This document shows positions 9,501 to 16,517 of a stretch of 34,204 nt of DNA, in pieces. Made by a program: the position numbers and the translations under genes. How positions within the stretch are numbered: position 1 is the stretch's first letter; the number at the start of each line of letters is the position of its first letter. The DNA is from Bacteroidota bacterium (GTDB lineage Bacteria > Bacteroidota > Bacteroidia > Bacteroidales > VadinHA17). Below the pieces are notes generated by a model that worked only from the letters and a program-made list of their open reading frames with translations, was not told where the DNA came from and did not search any database. The stretch lies in NCBI GenBank assembly GCA_011050615.1, contig DRFJ01000041.1, positions 1 through 34,204 of the forward strand, in the 5' to 3' direction.

Positions 9501-9709
9501 CTGTTTATATATTTTCAGATGGCTACCCTGACCAGTTCGGAGGTGAAAACGGTAAGAAACTTAAAATCGCAAGGCTGAAGTCACTAATTGAGAACATCAA
9601 GGATCTCAGTATGGATGAACAGTATGTGAGGGTAAGTGCATATTTTGATGAATGGAAAGGTGACTATGCCCAGGTTGATGATGTATTGCTGATGGGCTTT
9701 AAAATATAG
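6551..9709 (+). CDS. Membrane sensor: periplasmic propeller and Y_Y_Y domain fused to cytoplasmic SpoIIE-type PP2C phosphatase
   Basis: 1052 residues from the ATG at 6551 (a TTG three bases earlier is in frame but the ATG is preferred). Order: signal peptide (about 1-25, ending 'LSLAQ'); two-component-regulator propeller repeats such as 'INQDKNGFIWLGTGRGL', 'KGRDGALWISTFGNGL', 'EDDWGNIWIGHFGNGV' and 'LDESGYIWLGTRGGV'; a Y_Y_Y domain near 670-735 ('YSYSMENYDTEW'); one transmembrane helix (about 747-768, after 'FWRTWW'); a charged coiled coil ending 'NYAQRIQASLLPP'; and a SpoIIE/PP2C domain from about 830. Metal-binding aspartates are visible in 'SGDFYWF', 'ADSTGHGVPGAF' and 'FSDGYPDQFGG'. There is no histidine-kinase or AraC output. 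It should sense a periplasmic ligand and dephosphorylate a cytoplasmic phosphoserine/threonine protein, for example an anti-sigma-factor antagonist; no such partner gene is nearby. Confidence 0.88.
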   Translation: MIRKLLFKNTMILFLISSTSFLSLAQTYQFKNYGESEGLPDLFIYTINQDKNGFIWLGTGRGLCYYDGFDYHMTYVSDTLETYFPFASYETQSGEIYFGFNDGTVHYTEKRQLIQIPGIQTGRINDIVENRDSLIFIITQSDGIYVFDPGNPEKTIYLENPVDELLYCAGFAGNDTLVLGTQNGLALCEYSDGELRLIAEAEELNYSKVQVIHQGSKPDLYFIGTEDDGVYSAVINTTGVSLKRIGEEDIFSSSNVQSIMKGRDGALWISTFGNGLIKAELDSTNAKVRSYETLDANSGLGSNDIRTSYEDDWGNIWIGHFGNGVSVLRSEAYKFYRPGDGKNENNIIYVGEYRDYAFAGTASGYYLFDIKNEHTISYTDLGSSVGGERISDYYVYNDGSVLLGTEGQGVFRRDKRGGTKLFFRSDNNMENYIADILDESGYIWLGTRGGVISINKQTGLISRFTTSEKLPHNNINQVVPMGDGNVIVATESNRLYQIDPRDGVSSGNAVIHGSTRNVFQSFDVEKQDKIWGATRGSGVFCFENDAIWSITNRRGLYSDYCYSILCDRRNNIWVGHRRGFSVYNQASNEVRTFADIFGTGADCNENALFETSEGYILLGTTEGFMIYNPDKDRLKRKPPRTNILSVTINDSIMPLREEYNLPYSQRHMIKIDYVGLNYSDPEKVYYSYSMENYDTEWCDPTYSRSVTYRLSDGRYRFNILAYSYEGESDNQTESFVINIKKPFWRTWWFISAAALLLAAIVVVIIKVRERAQARVKKFLEDELAERTREVVKQKEEIEYQNREITDSINYAQRIQASLLPPVKRLSDIFRGSFVFYRPRDIVSGDFYWFDTIKNGKIIIVCADSTGHGVPGAFMSMIGSALLQEIVNRKEITRPSEILRALDSEITTTLNQTVDDTSNDGMDMVVCEYNPETRLLRFSSALRPVIIIMDGELYYIRGNKNSVGGEYMEEKYFDDQEYYLKENDAVYIFSDGYPDQFGGENGKKLKIARLKSLIENIKDLSMDEQYVRVSAYFDEWKGDYAQVDDVLLMGFKI

Positions 9710-9721
9710 ATTTTCCCCTTA

Positions 9722-10246
9722 TTATTTTACGCATGTGCCTTCAAGACTGAAAGGTATCTGACAACTGGAAGCAATATTGCTTTCATTTCCTGCCCTGTCC
9801 TTTACAAAAAAATCATACTTTATTGTATCGGTAAGCTCATAGAAAAAATACAGGAAAGTAATTTCTATTGTACCCTGAAGGATCTTATTCTGTCCTTCCC
9901 TTTCCATATAGGGAATACGGTAGTCAGAAGGATCGTTGGGATCAGTCTCATCAGCTTCCGAAAAAATACCGTCTTCCTTTTCATAAAGTGTGAAGAAAAG
10001 GTTGGTCGTATCAGTATCACCTGAAACCGGTTGCTTCAGCCCCAGGTCGCCGTCCCCGTCTTCAAAATAAAATTCAAGGATGCCTGCCTTGGCAGGATTT
10101 CCAAGCAGATCAACGGTATCGTACATCGTAAATTGCCTGAATTCAATATATGGTTCGGGTGGAAGCTGTTTTATCTTCTCGCAACCGCTGAAAAAGGCGA
10201 GTGATAAAGCAGCAACAATAAATATTATAGGTACCAGATATTTCAT
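9722..10246 (-). CDS. Small lipoprotein, hypothetical
   Basis: 174 residues from the ATG at 10246; an in-frame ATG at 10261 and a TTG at 10264 would add a few residues before the signal peptide, but the Lys at position 2 followed by a long hydrophobic run and the lipobox 'FFSGC' (cysteine about residue 21) give a standard lipoprotein signal from 10246. The mature chain is acidic, with 'PPEPYIEFRQF', 'LEFYFEDGDGDLGL' and 'YDFFVKDRAGNESN'; the DGDGD segment resembles a calcium-binding loop. Proteins of this sort are common and uncharacterised in Bacteroidota. It is last in the run of minus-strand genes after der (35 bases downstream) and ends 12 bases from the convergent sensor gene. Likely anchored in the inner or outer membrane facing the periplasm; function unknown. 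Confidence 0.7.
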   Translation of the reverse strand: MKYLVPIIFIVAALSLAFFSGCEKIKQLPPEPYIEFRQFTMYDTVDLLGNPAKAGILEFYFEDGDGDLGLKQPVSGDTDTTNLFFTLYEKEDGIFSEADETDPNDPSDYRIPYMEREGQNKILQGTIEITFLYFFYELTDTIKYDFFVKDRAGNESNIASSCQIPFSLEGTCVK

Positions 10247-10281
10247 ACAAGACTTCAGCATCAAAAATTACACCAAAATAA

Positions 10282-11586
10282 CTATTTTTTTCTGAAAAAT
10301 ATTTTTATGGGGACACCGGTAAATTCATACTTTTCTCTCAGCCTGTTTTCAAGGAATCTTTTGTATGGTTCCTTAATATATTGCGGATGATTGCAAAAGA
10401 AAGCGAAAGAGGGATAAAAAGTCGGGAGCTGACTGATGTATTTTATCTTGATGAATTTTCCCTTGTTGGCAGGCGGTGGTTTGCTTTCTATGATTGGAAG
10501 CATATAATTGTTTAAAGATGAGGTTGATACCTTCCGTATCCTGTTGTTGTAGACGCGCATGGCCTCGTTGATTACTTTGTGTATCCTCTGTTTCTGGATG
10601 GCCGATATAAAAAGTACGGGATAGTCAGTGAAGGGTAATGTTTTATCCCTTATCTTTTTTTCGATCAGCCTGGCTGAATTTGAATCTTTTTCAGCAATAT
10701 CCCATTTATTAACTAGTAAAACAAGGCCCTTGTTATTGCTTAAAATGATATTCATTATGCTAAGGTCCTGTGATTCAATGCCAATTGTGGCATCAATCAT
10801 CAGCAGGCATACGTCGGAATTTTCAATAGCCCTGATTGCCCTCAGGGTGGAGTAAAACTCAACATCCTCATTGACCTTCGATTTTTTTCGCAGTCCTGCT
10901 GTGTCTACAAGCAGAAATTCATGTTCAAATTTTTTATAATGTATAAAAATTGAATCTCTTGTCGTTCCTGCAATGGGTGTGACAATATTCCTGTTTTCAC
11001 CTGTCAGGCTGTTAAGGAGTGATGATTTCCCCACATTGGGTCTTCCCACCACTGCAATTTTCGGCATCGCCTGCTCTGGTTCATCAATGCTTTCCGGCAG
11101 CATATTAACAATATTGTCAAGCAGGTCTCCCGTACCTGAGCCATTAATTGATGATATGGGAAAATAATCACCCAGTCCCAGCTTATAGAACTCGGCAGCA
11201 TCAAGCAGGCGGCTGTTATTATCAACCTTGTTAACCACCGGTATTACATTTTTTCCTGATCGCCTGAGCATATTGGAAACAGACATGTCAAGGTCGGTTA
11301 ATCCGCTCACAACATCAACCATAAACAGGATTAATGAGGCTTCTTCTATTGCTATCTCAACCTGCCTGTTTATTTCGCTCTCAAAAACATCATCAGAATT
11401 GCTTACATAGCCTCCCGTATCAATTACCGAAAATACCCTGCCGTTCCATTCTGTCTTGCCATAGTGCCTGTCGCGTGTAACCCCGCTCACCTCATCAACG
11501 ATTGCCTCCCTTGTCTCGGTGAGCCTGTTAAACAAAGTTGACTTGCCAACATTTGGCCTTCCTACAATTGCTACTATACTGTTCAT
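10282..11586 (-). CDS. der: Ribosome biogenesis GTPase Der (EngA)
   Basis: 434 residues, the usual length in this phylum. Two tandem G domains are visible: the first with P-loop 'GRPNVGKS' (residues 9-16), 'DTGG' and 'NKVD'; the second with 'GRPNVGKS' again near 180, '[11 protein letters not shown]' and 'NKWD'. A KH-like C-terminal domain follows, ending '[11 protein letters not shown]'. Der is an essential GTPase for maturation of the 50S subunit in the cytoplasm. It lies 9 bases downstream of era on the same strand, and is probably read from the promoter upstream of the pseudouridine synthase gene. Confidence 0.97.
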   Translation of the reverse strand: MNSIVAIVGRPNVGKSTLFNRLTETREAIVDEVSGVTRDRHYGKTEWNGRVFSVIDTGGYVSNSDDVFESEINRQVEIAIEEASLILFMVDVVSGLTDLDMSVSNMLRRSGKNVIPVVNKVDNNSRLLDAAEFYKLGLGDYFPISSINGSGTGDLLDNIVNMLPESIDEPEQAMPKIAVVGRPNVGKSSLLNSLTGENRNIVTPIAGTTRDSIFIHYKKFEHEFLLVDTAGLRKKSKVNEDVEFYSTLRAIRAIENSDVCLLMIDATIGIESQDLSIMNIILSNNKGLVLLVNKWDIAEKDSNSARLIEKKIRDKTLPFTDYPVLFISAIQKQRIHKVINEAMRVYNNRIRKVSTSSLNNYMLPIIESKPPPANKGKFIKIKYISQLPTFYPSFAFFCNHPQYIKEPYKRFLENRLREKYEFTGVPIKIFFRKK

Positions 11587-11595
11587 AATAATTAT

Positions 11596-12471
11596 TCAAT
11601 AACCAAATTTCCTCAAAGCCCCGGGCTTGTCGCGCCAGTCTTTACTAACCTTTACATACATTTCAAGGTATACTTTTTTTGCTATGAATTCCTCTATGTC
11701 TATTCTTGCTTCCGTGCCCGTCTTTTTCAGCATTTTTCCACGGTGGCCTATAATAATACCTTTCTGGCTATCCCTGCTTACATGAATCAGTGCTCTTATA
11801 TTTACTATCTTATCTTCCTCTTTATACTCTTCAATCTCAACTTCCACTGAGTAAGGGATCTCCTTCCTGTAATTCTTGAGGATTTTCTCTCGTAGTATCT
11901 CTTTTACAAAGAACCTCTCATACCTGTCGGTAAGCTGATCCTTCGGGAAATAAGGCGGTCCTTCAGGCAGCCTGTCAAGGATAAGACTGAACAGTGTATC
12001 AGTGTTAAATTTCTCCCTCGCTGAAAGAGGCACTATAATGGCTTCGGACATAATGCTTTTCCACCTTTCAATAAGAAGCTCAAGCTTTTCCTGGTTGCTC
12101 AGATCTATTTTATTTATAACCAGTATGACAGGAACGTCAGAATTTATTACAAGGTTCAGAATATCCCTGTTTTTATCGATTGTCTCAATGACATCAGTAA
12201 CATATACTATCAGGTCAGCATCGGTCAGGGCAGTGAAAACCGATTGCATCATTGCCTCCTGGAGCTTATAGGCGGGCTTTATAATACCGGGGGTGTCAGA
12301 GTATACAATCTGGAAATCCTCACCATTAACTATACCCAGTATCCTGTGCCTCGTTGTCTGTGATTTCGATGTAATGATAGACAGCTTCTGTCCCACAAGG
12401 GCATTCATTAATGTGGATTTGCCGACATTTGGATTACCGAGGATATTTACAAAACCTGATTTATGAGCCAT
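11596..12471 (-). CDS. era: GTPase Era
   Basis: 291 residues. The P-loop 'GNPNVGKS' (residues 12-19), the effector segment 'TSKSQTTRHRILGIV', 'DTPG' and 'NKID' define the G domain; the C-terminal KH domain has the RNA-binding signature 'GIIIGHRGKMLKKTG' and ends in 'VKVSKDWRDKPGALRKFGY', the typical Era tail. Era binds the 3' end of 16S rRNA and is needed for 30S assembly. It lies between the pseudouridine synthase (15 bases upstream) and der (9 bases downstream), so rRNA modification and both subunit-assembly GTPases appear to share one transcript. Confidence 0.97.
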   Translation of the reverse strand: MAHKSGFVNILGNPNVGKSTLMNALVGQKLSIITSKSQTTRHRILGIVNGEDFQIVYSDTPGIIKPAYKLQEAMMQSVFTALTDADLIVYVTDVIETIDKNRDILNLVINSDVPVILVINKIDLSNQEKLELLIERWKSIMSEAIIVPLSAREKFNTDTLFSLILDRLPEGPPYFPKDQLTDRYERFFVKEILREKILKNYRKEIPYSVEVEIEEYKEEDKIVNIRALIHVSRDSQKGIIIGHRGKMLKKTGTEARIDIEEFIAKKVYLEMYVKVSKDWRDKPGALRKFGY

Positions 12472-12486
12472 AACTGCTTTATATTA

Positions 12487-13236
12487 TTATCTTTTCAGGA
12501 TATTTATTTCTTTCTCCGTCAGGGATCTCCATTTACCCCTTGGAAGATTCTTTTTTGTAAGGCCTGCAAAATATACACGGTCAAGCTTTTTTATTTTGTA
12601 ACCCAGGGCTTCAAACATCTTCCTTACCACCCTGTTCTGACCTGAATGTATTTCCATGCCAACCTGTGTTTTATCTTCAGGATCCGGATAAGCAACGGCA
12701 TCAGCAGCCACCAGCTCACCTATATCAACTCCTTCGGTAAGACTTATCATGTCGTTTTTCGTAAGGGGACGGTTCAGGTGTACATGGTAAACCTTCTTTT
12801 TTCCATGCGACGGGTGTGTAAGTTTTTTAGTCAACTCCCCGTCATTGGTGAAAAGAAGTAAGCCCGTAGTGTCCTTATCAAGCCTGCCTACCGGGTATAC
12901 CCTTTCGCTGCAGGCGCTTTTTATCAGGTCGGTGACAAGCTTGCCGGCATGAGGATCGTCCATTGTGCTGACATAACCGGCCGGTTTATTGAGGAGGATG
13001 TAAACCTTCCTCTCCGGGTTGAGCAGTCTTCCTTTATATTTTACTTTTGCCCTGGTTGAAACCTTCGTCCCCAGATCAGTAACTGCCTTGCCGTCAACGC
13101 TTATCTCCCCGTCAGAGATGAGCTTGTCCGCATCTCTGCGGCTGCATACACCACTGTTGGCAATGTATTTATTCAGCCTTATCATTCCATCCCCTTCAGC
13201 GGTCTTCTTCACGGCCCTTTTGTGCCTGTTATTCAT
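12487..13236 (-). CDS. RsuA/RluB/RluE/RluF-family rRNA pseudouridine synthase
   Basis: 249 residues from the ATG at 13236. A short basic leader is followed by an S4 RNA-binding domain (about 18-78: 'IRLNKYIANSGVCSRRDADKLI'). The catalytic domain carries 'GRLDKDTTGLLLFTNDGEL', in which the Asp after 'RL' is the nucleophile of this family, plus 'ILLNKPAGYVST' and 'GQNRVVRKMFEALGYKIKKLDRV'. The enzyme isomerises a specific uridine in rRNA; large-subunit (RluB-like) specificity is most likely but the sequence alone does not prove it. An ATG at residue 18 is an alternative start, but a TAnnTTTG box ending 20 bases upstream of 13236 fits the longer form. It heads the operon with era and der. Confidence 0.9.
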   Translation of the reverse strand: MNNRHKRAVKKTAEGDGMIRLNKYIANSGVCSRRDADKLISDGEISVDGKAVTDLGTKVSTRAKVKYKGRLLNPERKVYILLNKPAGYVSTMDDPHAGKLVTDLIKSACSERVYPVGRLDKDTTGLLLFTNDGELTKKLTHPSHGKKKVYHVHLNRPLTKNDMISLTEGVDIGELVAADAVAYPDPEDKTQVGMEIHSGQNRVVRKMFEALGYKIKKLDRVYFAGLTKKNLPRGKWRSLTEKEINILKR

Positions 13237-13255
13237 TGTTTTATAATTTCGGATG

Positions 13256-13263
13256 CAAAGGTA
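13256..13263 (-). promoter_or_regulatory. Bacteroidota-type -7 promoter box (TACCTTTG) for the rluB-era-der operon
   Basis: The minus strand reads TACCTTTG, a full match to the TAnnTTTG consensus of the primary sigma factor in Bacteroidota. It ends 20 bases before the ATG at 13236, giving an expected leader of about a dozen bases. No clear -33 TTTG is seen at the usual spacing, which is common. Confidence 0.55.
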
Positions 13264-13423
13264 AGGATAATTAATAAATTATTCGCCTCTGTCAGTCTTA
13301 CCGGAATAGAGAGGAGATTAAATACTCATTGAAGATTTATGCCCTAAAATCATCCCTTCAAAATATTTTTTGCAATTTTGTTGCAGGACAGAAAAAAATA
13401 TTCTTCAAACTCAATTAAATATC

Positions 13424-14809
13424 ATGTCATTAATTAAATCAATATCAGGTATAAGGGGAACAATTGGAGGCAAACCGGGCGAAGGTCTAAGTCCTGTCGA
13501 TGTGGTCAAATACACTGCAGCCTATGCAGAATGGGTATTGCGGGGTGTGAATAAACGGGAAGCCCTGGTGGTTACGGGGAGAGATGCCAGGCCCAGCGGG
13601 GAAATGATAAATAAAATTATCGCAGCTACCCTTACGGCTATGGGCATAGATGTGCTTGACCTTGGACTGGCTACAACCCCTACGGTGGAGATTGCCGTTG
13701 TATCAGAAATGGCTGCCGGCGGGATAATACTTACCGCCAGCCATAACCCGGTGCAATGGAATGCCCTGAAATTATTAAACCGCAAAGGTGAATTTGTAAC
13801 TGCTGCCGACGGGGCGGAAATTCTTGATATAGCAGAAAAAATGGATTATAGTTTTGCAGGGTATGAAAAAATTGGGAGGCTTGAGTACAGGAGTGATTAT
13901 AATAAACACCATATTGAGATGCTGCTCGCCCTGCCCGATATTGCTATCGGTAAAATAAAAAAAAGGGAATTTACCATTGTTATTGATTGTGTTAATTCTG
14001 TTGGCGGCTTAATATTACCGGGCTTGCTCAGGAGCCTGGGGGTTAAGAATATAATAGAAATATTTACTGAACCCACAGGGATGTTTCCGCATAATCCCGA
14101 ACCACTGCCGGAAAACCTGGGTGAACTGAGAAGGGCTGTTTTGGATAACAGGGCTGACCTTGGCTTTGTTGTTGATCCCGATGTTGACAGGCTGGCAATT
14201 GTCTCGGATGACGGCACCTGCTTTAATGAAGAATATACACTTGTTGCCTGCGCTGATTATGTACTTTCAAAAAGGAAGGGTAACACTGTGAGCAATATGT
14301 CATCAAGCAGGGCCTTAAGGGATATCACTGAAATACATGGTGGCAAATGGTTTGCCTCCGCTGTGGGCGAGGTCAACGTGATTGCAAAAATGAAGGAGGT
14401 TGAGGCTGTGATAGGCGGTGAAGGGAACGGTGGTGTTATTTACCCCCCTCTTCATTACGGGCGCGATGCCCTGGCAGGAATAGCTCTTTTCCTGTCCTTG
14501 CTGGCGGAAAGAGGACTCAGCTGCTCACAATTAAGGGCCACTTACCCTGAATATGTTATTTCCAAAAACAGGATAGACCTACCTGACAGCAGCCATGCCG
14601 ATGAAATAATCAGAAAGATCAATGAAGAATTGGAGCACAGGGTGGTAAGCACGGAAGACGGACTGCTCCTTGAGGACGAAACGGGATGGGTAAATATAAG
14701 GAAATCCAATACCGAACCAATATTAAGAATTTATTCTGAAGCAAAGAGCAGACAGGATGCCGACAGGCTTGCTGAAGAAATCCTGAAATTTGTAAAAAAA
14801 ACAATTTAA
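13424..14809 (+). CDS. glmM: Phosphoglucosamine mutase / phosphomannomutase (alpha-D-phosphohexomutase family)
   Basis: 461 residues from the ATG at 13424; the frame is open upstream to a TTG at 13370, but the family starts with the 'LIKSISGIRGTIGG' segment, so 13424 is chosen. The four phosphohexomutase signatures are all present: phosphoserine loop 'TASHNP' (Ser about 106), metal-binding loop 'DPDVDR', sugar loop 'GEGNGG', and the phosphate-binding 'RKSNTEPILRIYSE' near the C-terminus. It interconverts hexose 6- and 1-phosphates in the cytoplasm. In Bacteroidota this form is usually annotated GlmM (glucosamine-1-P for UDP-GlcNAc and peptidoglycan), though phosphomannomutase activity cannot be excluded. 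It is divergent from the rluB operon and stands alone. Confidence 0.88.
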   Translation: MSLIKSISGIRGTIGGKPGEGLSPVDVVKYTAAYAEWVLRGVNKREALVVTGRDARPSGEMINKIIAATLTAMGIDVLDLGLATTPTVEIAVVSEMAAGGIILTASHNPVQWNALKLLNRKGEFVTAADGAEILDIAEKMDYSFAGYEKIGRLEYRSDYNKHHIEMLLALPDIAIGKIKKREFTIVIDCVNSVGGLILPGLLRSLGVKNIIEIFTEPTGMFPHNPEPLPENLGELRRAVLDNRADLGFVVDPDVDRLAIVSDDGTCFNEEYTLVACADYVLSKRKGNTVSNMSSSRALRDITEIHGGKWFASAVGEVNVIAKMKEVEAVIGGEGNGGVIYPPLHYGRDALAGIALFLSLLAERGLSCSQLRATYPEYVISKNRIDLPDSSHADEIIRKINEELEHRVVSTEDGLLLEDETGWVNIRKSNTEPILRIYSEAKSRQDADRLAEEILKFVKKTI

Positions 14810-14826
14810 CAATCACTTATTTGCTT

Positions 14827-14887
14827 TTGATGGAATAAAACCCTCATTCTGTGTGTCAACTTTATTGATGGAACAAATTACTCATTC
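14827..14887. repeat. Pair of 23-base imperfect direct repeats, each with partial dyad symmetry, upstream of the exporter operon
   Basis: Copy 1 is 14827-14849 and copy 2 is 14865-14887; they agree at 19 of 23 positions and start 38 bases apart. Each begins TTGATGGAA and ends CTCATTC. Within copy 2 and its flank, ATGGAA and TTCCAT form an inverted repeat with an 11-base spacer. They lie 110-170 bases before the first exporter gene in a 189-base gap with no gene. An operator for a dimeric regulator is possible but not shown. Confidence 0.4.
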
Positions 14888-14998
14888 CATTGTTAATTAT
14901 TGTTAAATAGGCGTTTAATATAGTTTAAGCGGATTTGGCTGAATAAAATTTTAATAATTTCGCAACGATTTTTTTGATTTGTACAAACTTATATAATA

Positions 14999-16480
14999 AT
15001 GAAGAAGACTTTAATTATCTCAGGAATAGTGGTTGCAGTTGCAATAATTGCACTTATTGTTTTTAACCGTCTTACCAGAAAGGATGAGATTGCACTTCTT
15101 TTTGCCGAGGGCAAAAGGGGAACTTTTGAAATCATCGTATCAACCACCGGGGAGCTGCAGGCAGAAAATTCAACTGATATTGAAGGGCCTCAGGGCCTTG
15201 GAGGAAGAAGGATGAGGTTCAGGGATATAACAATACAGGATCTCATACCCGAGGGAACTGTTGTTCAGAAAGGCGATTATGTCGCTACACTTGATCGTTC
15301 AGATGCTGATAACAGCCTCAAAGATGAGCTGGATGAACTGGAGCAGATGGAGAATGATTATGAAATGAAGAAACTGGATACAACCATAACACTCGGCGAC
15401 CTGAGGGATGAAATTCTGAATCTTAAATTCAATATGGATGAGGCTGAGATTACCCTCGAACAATCAAAGTATGAACCTCCTACTACCATACGGCAAAACA
15501 GGATAAACCTGGATAAGGCAACCAGGGCATATAAACAGGCACTGAAAAATTATGAGCTCAAGATTCAGCAGGCAAAGGCTGATATGAGGGAGGCTTACCT
15601 TGAACTGCAAAAGCAAAGGGAAACCGTTAAAGACTACCAGGCAATTCTTGAGCAATTCACGGTGACTGCCCCGGCTCCCGGGATGGTAATTTACAAAAGG
15701 GAATGGAGCGGGGAGAAACGAAAGGTGGGGTCGAGCATAAGTCCATGGGATCCCGTTGTGGCAACACTGCCTGATATGTCCTCGATGATATCAAAAACCT
15801 ATGTTAATGAAATAGATATAAGCAAGGTTAGCCAGGGACAGCCAGTGAGGATTACAGTTGATGCCTTCCCCGATAAAAGATACTCGGGTAAGGTGATAAG
15901 TGTTGCCAATATAGGTGAACAATTGCCAAATACAGATGCCAAGGTCTTTGAAGTGATTATTAAGCTTGATGCCGTGGAATCAATACTCAGGCCTTCAATG
16001 ACAACCGGTAACCAGATAGTTACCAAAACCTTTGAAGATGTTATCTCAATCCCTCTTGAATGTGTTCATGCGACAGGGGACAGCATACCCTATGTATATC
16101 GCAGAAACGGAACCAGGCAGATTGTTGTTCTTGGTGAGTCAAATGAAAACAGGGTAATAGTTGAAGAAGGTGTCGGGGAAGGAGATCAGCTCTACCTCAG
16201 TTTACCGGAAGAGCCGGAATCGTTTAAACTTGTCGGGGAGGAACTGATAGAAAAAATACGTGAGAAAGAGAGACTGAAGAGGGAAGAGGAAGAAAAAAGG
16301 GAAAAAGAAATTGAAGAACGAAATAATCGTGGCTCACAACAGATGACTCCCGAGATGAGAGAACGCTTTATGAATATGAGTGAGGAAGAAAGGGAGCAAA
16401 TGCGCAGTATGATGCAGCAGCAAGGAGGAGGCCGGGATCAGGGTAATGGAGGAGTACGGGAACAGACTGCAAATAGCTGA
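14999..16480 (+). CDS. Membrane-fusion (HlyD/MacA-type) periplasmic adaptor of an ABC exporter
   Basis: 493 residues. One N-terminal transmembrane anchor (about residues 4-23) is followed by a split biotinyl-lipoyl-like domain ('GTVVQKGDYVATLDRSD' and, after the hairpin, 'FTVTAPAPGMVIYK'), a long alpha-helical hairpin (about 100-220) and a beta-barrel domain ('VRITVDAFPDKRYSGKVISVANIG'). The last 75 residues are an unusual, highly charged tail (Glu/Arg/Lys-rich, then Gln/Met/Gly-rich) beyond the usual fold. The protein bridges inner-membrane permease and outer-membrane channel. It is first in an operon with a MacB/FtsX-type permease and a TolC-like channel; the gap to the permease is 37 bases. 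The substrate is unknown. Confidence 0.88.
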   Translation: MKKTLIISGIVVAVAIIALIVFNRLTRKDEIALLFAEGKRGTFEIIVSTTGELQAENSTDIEGPQGLGGRRMRFRDITIQDLIPEGTVVQKGDYVATLDRSDADNSLKDELDELEQMENDYEMKKLDTTITLGDLRDEILNLKFNMDEAEITLEQSKYEPPTTIRQNRINLDKATRAYKQALKNYELKIQQAKADMREAYLELQKQRETVKDYQAILEQFTVTAPAPGMVIYKREWSGEKRKVGSSISPWDPVVATLPDMSSMISKTYVNEIDISKVSQGQPVRITVDAFPDKRYSGKVISVANIGEQLPNTDAKVFEVIIKLDAVESILRPSMTTGNQIVTKTFEDVISIPLECVHATGDSIPYVYRRNGTRQIVVLGESNENRVIVEEGVGEGDQLYLSLPEEPESFKLVGEELIEKIREKERLKREEEEKREKEIEERNNRGSQQMTPEMRERFMNMSEEEREQMRSMMQQQGGGRDQGNGGVREQTANS

Positions 16481-16517
16481 TAAACAGGCACTCTTTAAAT
16501 CTTTTTATTGAACTGAT

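Noticed and set aside
13373-13380. CAATTTTG as a promoter box for glmM
   Set aside because: One mismatch to TAnnTTTG and no -33 partner; too weak to list.
13370-13423. TTG start extending glmM by 18 residues
   Set aside because: The extension is not part of the family and lies in promoter-like sequence; the ATG at 13424 fits the conserved N-terminus.
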